DNA of 24,907 nt from a virus: the IMG/VR virus record IMGVR_UViG_3300025889_018152, positions 1-24,907 of that record; one strand, written 5' to 3'. Positions within the stretch are counted from its first letter, which is position 1. Every line of letters begins with the position of its first letter. The position numbers and the translations under genes are program-made. This document shows positions 7,901 through 14,989 of the stretch, piece by piece. The notes beneath the pieces are model-generated. The model did no database searches and was not told the DNA's origin. It saw nothing but the letters and a program-made list of their open reading frames with translations.

Positions 7901-8345
7901 CTTTGTTTTGGATGTTGATGGTGTCATGACAGACGGTAAGATTTATATTACCGAAAAGGGTAAAACCATGAAAGTTTATGGTGCGCATGATCATGATGGT
8001 TTAAAAATGTTAAAGAATAAGATTCATGTTGAATTTGTTACCGCAGATTCTGATGGTGCATTTTTAGCAGAAAAAAGACTTGTTGAACATATGAAGTTTA
8101 AACTAACTGTAGTTCAAGAGGGAAAACGATTGGAGTGGCTAAGAAATAATTTTGATATGACTAAGTTGGCTTATATGGGAGATGGTATTCATGACGCTGA
8201 AATATTTCCTTATGTGGCTGTCTCATTCGCTCCAGCTAATGCCAGAATCGAAGCTAAAAGTGCCGCGACTTATGTAACTCCAAGCAAAAGTTCAGAAGGT
8301 GCAGTCTTGGATGCATGTTTATTTTTACTAGGTGAAAGAATATGA
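7890..8345 (+). CDS. KdsC-like HAD phosphatase
   Basis: A 151-aa protein with LDVDGVMTDGKIYI (7-20; D8 and D10 are the nucleophile and acid/base of HAD motif I), FVTADSDG (49-56, motif II Thr) and AYMGDGIHDAEIF (motif IV, G-D-G-x-x-D). This is the C0-type fold of KDO-8-phosphate phosphatase and of the C-terminal domain of some CMP-sialate synthetases. It is a little shorter than KdsC (about 170-190 aa). No nucleotidyltransferase is fused to it. It overlaps the AroE-like gene by 11 bases and the aldolase-like gene as ATGA. A role in dephosphorylating a keto-deoxy sugar acid phosphate or similar sugar phosphate is the natural reading. Confidence 0.8.
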   Translation: MITNFVLDVDGVMTDGKIYITEKGKTMKVYGAHDHDGLKMLKNKIHVEFVTADSDGAFLAEKRLVEHMKFKLTVVQEGKRLEWLRNNFDMTKLAYMGDGIHDAEIFPYVAVSFAPANARIEAKSAATYVTPSKSSEGAVLDACLFLLGERI

Positions 8346-9331
8346 TAAAGTCTAAATTGGGTTTTGGTCCAATGAGCCCTGAAATCATTGATTCTATAAT
8401 GGAATATTCATTACAGAGAGATGTGCAATTGATGATAATTGCAAGTAGAAATCAAGTCGATACAGAAAAGGTGGGTGGAGGTTATGTCTGCTCAACCGAA
8501 AACTTTTTTAATTTGATCGATAAGCAAGATAGAAAAAATGTTTTAATTTGTAGAGATCATTGCGGTCCATATTTTAGTGACTCTGAAAAAAATCTATCCT
8601 TAAAAATGGCTGTTGAGGAAACCAAAAAAACTATAGCCAAAGATATAGAGATGGGTTTTGATCTAATTCATATTGATACGAGTCACTGCGGAGGAGAAGA
8701 ATATACGGTAGCCGAAGAACTTTTCGAATACTGTAATAAGTTGAATCAAAATATTAAATTTGAGTTTGGCTCGGAAGAAAATATTGGTGTTTCGGCAAGC
8801 GTAGATAAGTATCAAAAGGATGTAAAATTTGCTAGTTCTTTTTCTAAGGGTGTCGAATTCGTCGTCGGTCAAACAGGCAGTTTAGTTTATGAAGATAAAC
8901 AAGTTGGTAACTTTGACAGTGAAGTCACCAAAAAGTTGGTTTCGGTAGCAAAAGAACTTGGGGTAAAGTTTAAGGAACATAACGCTGATTATTTGAATGA
9001 TGAGCAAATAAAACTTAGAAAAGAGTGTGGTGTTGACGCTATGAATATAGCCCCTGAATTTGGGGTTATTCAAACTAAATTACTCTATGAACTGACTAAA
9101 AACACCACAGAATGGAATAATTTTTCTGAGAAGGTTATTAATAGTAAAAAGTGGCAGAAGTGGATACCCAAAGAAGCTGATAATCTACAAAAAGTCTTTG
9201 TCTCCGGGCATTATAATTTCAATAGTGATGAATATAGGAAAATTTTTGATATACTTGATTATGATAGATTTCTATCTGATCTAAAGGTAATTCTCTTCAG
9301 CAGATTTGATCAGTATGTTAATAATACATGA
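8342..9331 (+). CDS. GatZ/KbaZ-like (tagatose-bisphosphate aldolase, non-catalytic subunit type) protein
   Basis: A 329-aa TIM-barrel-like protein. Seen features: LICRDHCGP (about 69-77), IHIDTSHCG (about 102-110), FEFGSEENIG (about 140-149), VVGQTGSLVY, then KEHNADYL and MNIAPEFGVIQT. The RDH-x-GP and 'KEHN-x-D-YL...APEFGV' patterns are those of the GatZ/KbaZ family, relatives of class II aldolases. Those proteins are described as stabilising or chaperone subunits of the catalytic partner GatY/KbaY; no GatY homologue is present here, so the phage protein may itself be an enzyme such as an aldolase. It is the last gene of the cassette, and the late promoter lies just downstream. Confidence 0.7.
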   Translation: MIKSKLGFGPMSPEIIDSIMEYSLQRDVQLMIIASRNQVDTEKVGGGYVCSTENFFNLIDKQDRKNVLICRDHCGPYFSDSEKNLSLKMAVEETKKTIAKDIEMGFDLIHIDTSHCGGEEYTVAEELFEYCNKLNQNIKFEFGSEENIGVSASVDKYQKDVKFASSFSKGVEFVVGQTGSLVYEDKQVGNFDSEVTKKLVSVAKELGVKFKEHNADYLNDEQIKLRKECGVDAMNIAPEFGVIQTKLLYELTKNTTEWNNFSEKVINSKKWQKWIPKEADNLQKVFVSGHYNFNSDEYRKIFDILDYDRFLSDLKVILFSRFDQYVNNT

Positions 9332-9343
9332 GAATTAAAAATA

Positions 9344-9351
9344 TATAAATA
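9344..9351 (+). promoter_or_regulatory. T4-type late promoter (TATAAATA)
   Basis: An exact match to the T4 late promoter -10 element in the 51-base gap before the gene at 9383; AGAGG at 9372-9376 is the ribosome binding site. The start of transcription would be expected roughly 10-15 bases downstream of the element. It is one of only two intergenic copies I found, and it marks the boundary between the AT-rich cassette and the block of putative internal head proteins, which fits late expression of virion cargo. Confidence 0.8.
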
Positions 9352-9382
9352 GTTAGTAATCAATAAGCTATAGAGGCTTTGA

Positions 9383-11437
9383 ATGAAGTTGTCAATCAGA
9401 AATTTTAATGATTTCTCTCAATTGCATGAGAGCCAGAAAAATAAGTCAGTTGTCTTCAGTTTCGGCAGATTTCAGCCTCCTACCATAGGTCATAAATTAC
9501 TAGTTGATAAAGTGATCAGCCTAGCTAAACAGCACAAGGCTGATCATGTCATTTATGCCTCTAGAACACAAGATAAAAAGTCAAATCCTCTCGATGTGAA
9601 CACTAAGGTAAAATATCTTAGAAAGATGTTTCCTAAAGTAAACTTCGAAGCGGCAAATGATAACGTCAGAACCTTCATAGAAGCACTCAAATCACTTCAC
9701 AAAAACGGCTATAAACACGTTTATATGGTCGCAGGTTCTGATCGTCTAGCAGACTATCAAAGACTTTTCGACAAATATAACGGCGGTGAAGACTTTGATT
9801 TTCAAACACTAAAAGCGGTTTCCGCTGGTGAAAGAGATCCTGATGCAGAAGGTGCTTCTGGAATGTCAGGTACCAAAATGCGTCAAGCCGCCTTAGACAA
9901 TGATTTTGCTTCTTTTCGTAGAGGTATTCCAAGCACACTCTCAGATGCTGACGCAAAAAAAATGATGCGAGAAATAAAGAGAATTAGAACCATAAAAGAA
10001 TTTTTCCAGTTTGAGGAATTGTTATCCGAAGGCGTCAACGACAAAGCTACCTTCAAAGCAGTATTTCTAGCTGGAGGTCCAGGATCTGGTAAAGATTATG
10101 TTTTAAGAAAAACACTAGAAGGGCATGGGCTTGTCGAGATAAACAGTGATAATGCATTTGAATATCTTTTAGATAAGTACAATCTTGATAAGAAAATGCC
10201 TGAAGGTGAAGAGGAGCAACGAAACGCCATACGAGCAAGAGCAAAATCTATCAAGGAACTAAAAGAAAGACTCGCCATACAAGGAAGAAACGGACTCATA
10301 ATTAACGGCACCGGTGAAGATGCTGAAAAAATTGCATCCCTCAAACTTAAATTAGAAGGTCTAGGTTACGACACTCAAATGTTATTTGTTCACACAAAAA
10401 ATGAAGTGTCACAACAGCGAAATATCGAACGTGGTGAAGCTGGTGGTAGAACTGTTCCTGAAGATATACGACAAGAAAAATGGGATAATGCTCAAACCAA
10501 TAGAAAAAATTTTAAAGACATGTTTGAAGATGGATATGCAGAGTTTGACAATTCAGAAGATTTAAGAAACGCCGATTCAGAAGTAATTCAGGCAAAAGAA
10601 GCTCAACTACTCGATCTCTTCAAAAGATTCAGAAAATTTACAGAAACGGCTCCTACTTCCGATGAAGCTAGTTTGTGGATCAAAGATCAAAAAATAATTA
10701 ATAAAAGTTTAGCTGATAATCCACCTCCACAAAGTGAACCTGAACAACCAAATCAGGATGTTCAACCCCAAATGCCTCAAGCACAACAACCACAAGCGCA
10801 AGATGCCCCAACATCACAACAAGATATTGCAGCGGCTGGTCAAAGTCTAATGCAACAGGCTGCAAAAATGGGGCTAACTTATTACGGTTTTGGTAGATTT
10901 GGTAAAAATGGACAAACTACACATAAAGAACAGGATGGAAAATTAATACCATTTAAGCCTGTCAATGAAGAATTTAAATCATTTAAGACACCAAAAGAAA
11001 TTGCAAAGAAGCATGATAAGCCTATCTCATTTATCATGACTCAGTTAAAAATGGGAATAAAAGTAGAGAAAGAACACACTAAGGAACCCGAGGTGGCTCG
11101 TAAAATAGCACTTCAACATCTAGATGAGTTACCTGATTATTATACTAGATTAAAAAAGATAGAAAAACCACTTAAAGAGAATTATGAATTTTCAGGAAAT
11201 GATGCGAGAACTATTCTAACATTAGGAAAAACATATGAATCATATGATTCTCCTTCTATTGAAGCACCTTCTGTCTTTGGGTATTCTAAAGATGATTGGA
11301 AAAAAGGTAAGACTTCAGTCACTGAATTAACCGGTGATACGGAATTAGCCACAACGACTTTTCAAAAAGATGATGAACGTAAAAAGAACGGATTAGAACC
11401 GTTTTCCACATTCAAATCAAAAAATGTAGCAGGTTAA
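9383..11437 (+). CDS. NMNAT-like adenylyltransferase / P-loop kinase fusion with capsid-targeting-like leader
   Basis: A 684-aa multidomain protein. (1) Leader MKLSIRNFNDFSQLHE, ending in an L-x-E prohead-protease-type site before S17. (2) Residues about 22-185: HIGH-superfamily nucleotidyltransferase with GRFQPPTIGH (28-37) and MSGTKMR (161-167, the ISSTxxR equivalent), as in NMN adenylyltransferases or cytidylyltransferases. (3) FFQFEELLSE|G (207-217): a second leader-like segment with an L-x-E site. (4) Residues about 225-420: P-loop kinase with GGPGSGKD (231-238), similar to zeta-toxin/polynucleotide-kinase types. (5) Q/P-rich linker (about 446-480). (6) About 535-595: a small helical domain (GIKVEKEHTKEP...ALQHL) like phage DUF5661. 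First gene after the late promoter, start supported by AGAGG. Activities are inferred from motifs; substrate choice (NMN, nicotinate nucleotide or CTP) is open. Confidence 0.75.
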   Translation: MKLSIRNFNDFSQLHESQKNKSVVFSFGRFQPPTIGHKLLVDKVISLAKQHKADHVIYASRTQDKKSNPLDVNTKVKYLRKMFPKVNFEAANDNVRTFIEALKSLHKNGYKHVYMVAGSDRLADYQRLFDKYNGGEDFDFQTLKAVSAGERDPDAEGASGMSGTKMRQAALDNDFASFRRGIPSTLSDADAKKMMREIKRIRTIKEFFQFEELLSEGVNDKATFKAVFLAGGPGSGKDYVLRKTLEGHGLVEINSDNAFEYLLDKYNLDKKMPEGEEEQRNAIRARAKSIKELKERLAIQGRNGLIINGTGEDAEKIASLKLKLEGLGYDTQMLFVHTKNEVSQQRNIERGEAGGRTVPEDIRQEKWDNAQTNRKNFKDMFEDGYAEFDNSEDLRNADSEVIQAKEAQLLDLFKRFRKFTETAPTSDEASLWIKDQKIINKSLADNPPPQSEPEQPNQDVQPQMPQAQQPQAQDAPTSQQDIAAAGQSLMQQAAKMGLTYYGFGRFGKNGQTTHKEQDGKLIPFKPVNEEFKSFKTPKEIAKKHDKPISFIMTQLKMGIKVEKEHTKEPEVARKIALQHLDELPDYYTRLKKIEKPLKENYEFSGNDARTILTLGKTYESYDSPSIEAPSVFGYSKDDWKKGKTSVTELTGDTELATTTFQKDDERKKNGLEPFSTFKSKNVAG

Positions 11438-11438
11438 A

Positions 11439-11747
11439 ATGAAAACTTTCAATCAATTCATGACAGAAGCAAAAACAGCAGCGTGGCAACGAAAAGACGG
11501 TCAAGATCCTGAAGGTGGTTTAAATCGCAAAGGTATCGCATCTTATCGTAGAGAAAATCCTGGATCCAAACTTTCCATGGCAGTTACGACAAAGCCATCG
11601 AAACTGAAGAAAGGATCAAAGGCTTGGAATAGAAGAAAGTCTTTTTGTGCTAGAATGGCTGGCATGAAGCGCAGGCTCACATCAGCCAAAACAGCTAATG
11701 ATCCAGATTCTCGTATTAATAAATCGTTACGAAAGTGGAATTGTTAA
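11439..11747 (+). CDS. Small basic putative internal head protein with T4-like capsid-targeting leader
   Basis: A 102-aa, strongly basic protein that starts one base after the preceding stop. Its first ten residues MKTFNQFMTE, followed by A, align without gaps with the T4 internal protein leader MKTYQEFIAE|A (identical at M, K, T, F7, E and the following A). In T4 this leader directs IPI-IPIII into the prohead core and is cut off by the gp21 protease. The rest is Lys/Arg-rich (GLNRKGIASYRREN, KLKKGSKAWNRRKS, MKRRL), fitting a DNA-associated packaged protein. It contains two cysteines (70 and 102). I recall a phage family of this type (possibly DUF6321), from memory. The packaging role is inferred from the leader and composition. 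Confidence 0.7.
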   Translation: MKTFNQFMTEAKTAAWQRKDGQDPEGGLNRKGIASYRRENPGSKLSMAVTTKPSKLKKGSKAWNRRKSFCARMAGMKRRLTSAKTANDPDSRINKSLRKWNC

Positions 11748-11758
11748 GGATAAAATAA

Positions 11759-12013
11759 ATGAATGATGATATTAGAGATGGTTTTGTGCAGGTTTATTCG
11801 GAAGAACAGACTGAATTGGGGTGGTTTCGAAATTCACTCAAGTCAGTTTTGAAGGTTAAGTCAGGCAAAAAATGGAAACTTCATATAATGGATCGTCCAA
11901 TTCAAGAGATGAAAGTGGGGGAATATTATCATATTCCCAGAAATACATACTATAGATTAATAAAAGGACAAGGTAATCTAACTTTAAAGGTAAAAGAGGA
12001 AGAAAAAAAATGA
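11759..12013 (+). CDS. Small cupin-like beta protein, function unknown
   Basis: An 84-aa protein. The segment MKVGEYYHIPRNTYYRLIKG followed by QGNLTLKVKE (about 50-80) reads like the second half of a cupin barrel ('G-x-x-x-H-I-P-x-x-T-x-H-R'), with one candidate metal-binding histidine (H58) and tyrosines at later positions, so a metal site is doubtful. A ribosome-binding stretch AAGGAT lies upstream of the start. The stop overlaps the following 804-aa gene as ATGA. Related short proteins are frequent in marine T4-like phages, but I know of no function. Confidence 0.6.
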   Translation: MNDDIRDGFVQVYSEEQTELGWFRNSLKSVLKVKSGKKWKLHIMDRPIQEMKVGEYYHIPRNTYYRLIKGQGNLTLKVKEEEKK

Positions 12014-14424
12014 TCAACGATAAGTTAACATCATCTCTTGCTGAAGCCTATAAGAAAATGAAACAAGAAGAATTGAAAGGTGATCAGCACAAGATTGACG
12101 CAAATAAAAATGGTGAGATTGATGCTCATGATTTTAAATTGCTTCGTGCAAAAAATGAAGAGAAAGAAGGTTGGGATTCTAAAAAGCATGCCGTGAGCGA
12201 GCAAGAAGAGCCCAGACGAATTCCCGAGAAAGACAAAAAAGAGCCCTTGATGCCTAAAAAACCAGCCACTCTAGGCGGTGAGTTAGCCATGAAGGCTGTG
12301 CAAAGAATAATTTCAAAGCACAAGACTAACGAAGAAAATGAACCAAGAAGAATACCCGAAAAAGATAAGAATCAAACTTTAGTGTCCAAAAATCCATCTA
12401 CTCTGGGTGCTGAATTGGCAATGAAAGATGTAGAAAAAATGGTTGCTAAAAATAAGACAGCAAATGAAGAGCCTGTAAATGAACTCGGTCCAGAAACACT
12501 CATAAGCTATGCAATGAAGGCTAAGGGGCAAGAAAGACCAGGAATAGTAAATCCAAGAAGAGATGCAATGGTTGATCTTGCTGTAAAGAAAGCATCAGCA
12601 TCAGCAAAACCTATCAATAATTCTTATGTTCCTGAAGAAAAGGAAGATGCTCCATTTGCTGGTCCATATGTTGCAACGCCAAAAAAACAGAAAGGGCAAA
12701 AGAGCGATCCTTCAATGTCAAGAGCTAGAGATTTAGCAAGAAAGGCTATGCAAAATCTTGCACAAAAGAAAAAAGATCAAAAGGTTGCAGAAGAATTTGT
12801 TCTAGAAGGAAAGATGGGGCAACTTCATGCTGATATTGGTGACCATTTAGACAAGCATATCAAAGATTATAACGCTGGCAATCTCGGGCACGATTCTTTC
12901 GGTGAAAAGGTTGTTGCTGCCCACAAAAAGATAGCTGAATTACATGGAATTTCTCCAAATGCAGCAAAGAATCATGTCAATGATTATGTTGATCAGCACA
13001 TGAAAGAAGAAGTTAAAGAACCCACTGGTGATCTAAAAGACGCCTGTTGGAAAGGATATACTGCTGTCGGGCTCAAGAAGAAAGGTGGCAGAATGGTTCC
13101 AAATTGTGTTCCAAAGAATGAAGAAGTTGAGAATATTGATGAACGCAATATGGAAAATAAAAAGAAAAAGAATGAGTACGTTGCATCTATAATTCAGAAA
13201 AAATTACATCCTTCTGTTTTACCCTCATTAGCTTATGGTAGAAGAGAGTTAAAGAAAGAAGAAGTTGAACTAAACGAAGGCAATGATGACGTTGGTGAAA
13301 TGATCAAAGATAAACTAAAGATCATAATCAATCGTGCAAAAGAAATGCATGATGGTATTGGTCCTAACACCGACATGCCTGAATGGGTAAAGTCTAAGAT
13401 TACTCTTGCACAAGATTATGTTTCTACTGCATGCGATTATTCTTGTGGTAGTGAACAGCTTGGAGAAGAATTAGAACTAAATGAAATTAGCAAATCTACA
13501 TTAGGTTCTTACATAAAGAAGGCTTCTCATGACGTAGCAACAAAGTCTGCTCTTACCAGGGCCTTCAAAGATAAGAGTGAAAAAGAAAAAGAGAAAGAAA
13601 ATTTTGTGCAAGCAAGAAAGGATGATGAAAAATCAAACAGGATGTTTGATAAAAGTTGGAAACGTCGTCAAGGAATAGCCAAAGCTGCTGATCGTCTAGC
13701 AAAAGAAGAATTTACTCAAATAGATGAAGTCGGCTATCAACCTGCCACAGGAGATGCTGCTGCATCTTCAGCGGGGGGTAGAGTGAGGCCTGTCACCACC
13801 ATCGACACCTCTTCAAGTCCTAAACCGGATCATCCTGGAACTGCGGCTGACAAAATTCAAGCACAAAATATTGCTAAAGCACGAGAACCTGAAGCATACG
13901 CTAGGGCTGAAAAGGCCATGAATAGACCTTTAACTCCTCGTGATATAGGAAACACTCCTGAAGGGAGAGCGGGTGGAAGAGGTTCCGCTGATGTGGTTAG
14001 GGCAGGAAAAGAAATGCAAGCTGATATTAAAAAGTTAAACCAAGAAGAATTTGAAATAACTGAAGATATGGAAACACCAGATATTAAAGTGCGTAAAACA
14101 TACACAGACGCTTATGCTGATCATTATAAGAGAGCCCTAAAACTAAACCCAAAAGGCGCATCAAAGAGGGCTGAAGCTATGGCATATGATACAGTAAAGA
14201 TGAAGCATGGTGATGATGCACATGACGCACTTAAAGCCTATCATGAAAAAAATCAAAATGAATCGTATGAACAGATTGATGAAGAACTTTCTTCTCGTGC
14301 AAAGTTGGTAAAAGAACTATACAACAAAGCAAAAGAAGCAAAAAAGAGCAAGAAAGATTCATTTGATCCTGAACCAGAAATGGAAATAATGCCATCACCA
14401 AGATACTCACAACCAAAGAGATAA
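12010..14424 (+). CDS. 804-aa polyprotein-like putative head-core protein with repeated L/I-x-E sites
   Basis: A long, highly charged, Lys/Glu-rich and Ala-rich protein with no transmembrane segment. Leader: MINDKLTSSLAE|AYKKM, a protease-like LAE|A site at 10-13. Residues 30-41 (DANKNGEIDAHD) form an EF-hand-like calcium loop. Two tandem copies of about 44 aa follow (67-110 and 111-152, both starting EPRRIPEKDK). Candidate sites of the form acidic-x-[V/L/I]-x-E lie at 264-266, 376-378, 421-423, 490-492, 571-573, 683-685 and 756-758, separating segments such as DACWKGYTAVGLKKKGG...PNCVP (345-367), SKSTLGSYIKKASHD (494-508) and LSSRAKLVKELYNKAKEA (760-777) that I recognise as recurrent in marine phages. 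The gene overlaps upstream as ATGA, and the nucleotidase gene starts one base after its stop. Core scaffold or polyprotein of internal proteins is the inferred role. Confidence 0.65.
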   Translation: MINDKLTSSLAEAYKKMKQEELKGDQHKIDANKNGEIDAHDFKLLRAKNEEKEGWDSKKHAVSEQEEPRRIPEKDKKEPLMPKKPATLGGELAMKAVQRIISKHKTNEENEPRRIPEKDKNQTLVSKNPSTLGAELAMKDVEKMVAKNKTANEEPVNELGPETLISYAMKAKGQERPGIVNPRRDAMVDLAVKKASASAKPINNSYVPEEKEDAPFAGPYVATPKKQKGQKSDPSMSRARDLARKAMQNLAQKKKDQKVAEEFVLEGKMGQLHADIGDHLDKHIKDYNAGNLGHDSFGEKVVAAHKKIAELHGISPNAAKNHVNDYVDQHMKEEVKEPTGDLKDACWKGYTAVGLKKKGGRMVPNCVPKNEEVENIDERNMENKKKKNEYVASIIQKKLHPSVLPSLAYGRRELKKEEVELNEGNDDVGEMIKDKLKIIINRAKEMHDGIGPNTDMPEWVKSKITLAQDYVSTACDYSCGSEQLGEELELNEISKSTLGSYIKKASHDVATKSALTRAFKDKSEKEKEKENFVQARKDDEKSNRMFDKSWKRRQGIAKAADRLAKEEFTQIDEVGYQPATGDAAASSAGGRVRPVTTIDTSSSPKPDHPGTAADKIQAQNIAKAREPEAYARAEKAMNRPLTPRDIGNTPEGRAGGRGSADVVRAGKEMQADIKKLNQEEFEITEDMETPDIKVRKTYTDAYADHYKRALKLNPKGASKRAEAMAYDTVKMKHGDDAHDALKAYHEKNQNESYEQIDEELSSRAKLVKELYNKAKEAKKSKKDSFDPEPEMEIMPSPRYSQPKR
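12208..12465 (+). repeat. In-frame tandem duplication, 132-base period
   Basis: Two adjacent units (12208-12339 and 12340 to about 12465) encode matching protein blocks that both start EPRRIPEKDK and continue with P-x-T-L-G-x-E-L-A-M-K. The DNA has diverged at many third positions while the protein is kept, so the duplication is old or under purifying selection. Each unit carries one amphipathic helix (ELAMKAVQRIISKHK / ELAMKDVEKMVAKNK). Confidence 0.8.
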
Positions 14425-14425
14425 C

Positions 14426-14977
14426 ATGTTTACACAAGATAAAGTAACTATAGCAATCGCTGAGGCATACAAAAATATGCTTCAGCGCAAAGTCGGGCAT
14501 ATTTTTTGCGACATGGATGGTGTATTAGTCGATTTTATGGGTGGAGCTAAAAAAGTTTTAGGATATAATTTTGATGATCCAGATCTAGAAAAGGTGCAAT
14601 CCAAGGACAAGATTGCTAAAACAGAAGGATTTTGGGAAAATTTAGATGCTCGCCGCGATGGTATGAGGCTTTGGAGTTTCATAAATAAGTATGAGCCAAG
14701 AATACTTACTGCATATCCATCATGGGATGAGGACGGTAAGCATGGCAAAAAGATTTGGGTCAAAAAGCATCTTCGTTTACCCGAAGGTCGTTTTTTTGCC
14801 GTTAGAAGACAAGATAAACAAGATTATGCGAAAGACGAAGTGACTGGATTGCCGAATATATTAATAGACGATTACGCTAAGAATATAACGGAATTTGAAA
14901 AAGCTGGTGGAATAGGCATCCGATATGTTGATAGTACACAAACAATTTCTGAACTTAAAAAACTAGGATTTAGATAA
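14426..14977 (+). CDS. HAD-type 5'-nucleotidase-like phosphatase with capsid-targeting-like leader
   Basis: A 183-aa protein. The leader MFTQDKVTIAIAE|AYKNM ends in I-A-E|A, identical to the last residues of the T4 internal protein leader (FIAE|A), and it parallels the start of the preceding protein (DKxTxx[L/I]AEAYKxM). The rest is a HAD phosphatase: IFCDMDGVLVDF (26-37; D29, D31), ILTAYPSWDEDG (motif II region), and NILIDDYAKNITEFEKAGG (acidic motif IV), the pattern of 5'(3')-deoxyribonucleotidases and related phage HAD proteins. It may dephosphorylate (deoxy)nucleotides or an oligonucleotide/sugar phosphate end. It starts one base after the 804-aa gene. If the leader works, the enzyme would be carried in the virion. 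Confidence 0.72.
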   Translation: MFTQDKVTIAIAEAYKNMLQRKVGHIFCDMDGVLVDFMGGAKKVLGYNFDDPDLEKVQSKDKIAKTEGFWENLDARRDGMRLWSFINKYEPRILTAYPSWDEDGKHGKKIWVKKHLRLPEGRFFAVRRQDKQDYAKDEVTGLPNILIDDYAKNITEFEKAGGIGIRYVDSTQTISELKKLGFR

Positions 14978-14989
14978 GGAGAAAGCAAA

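Noticed and set aside
9687-10344. Antisense open frames opposite the 684-aa gene
   Set aside because: They are shadows of a well-supported gene, without ribosome sites or recognisable motifs.
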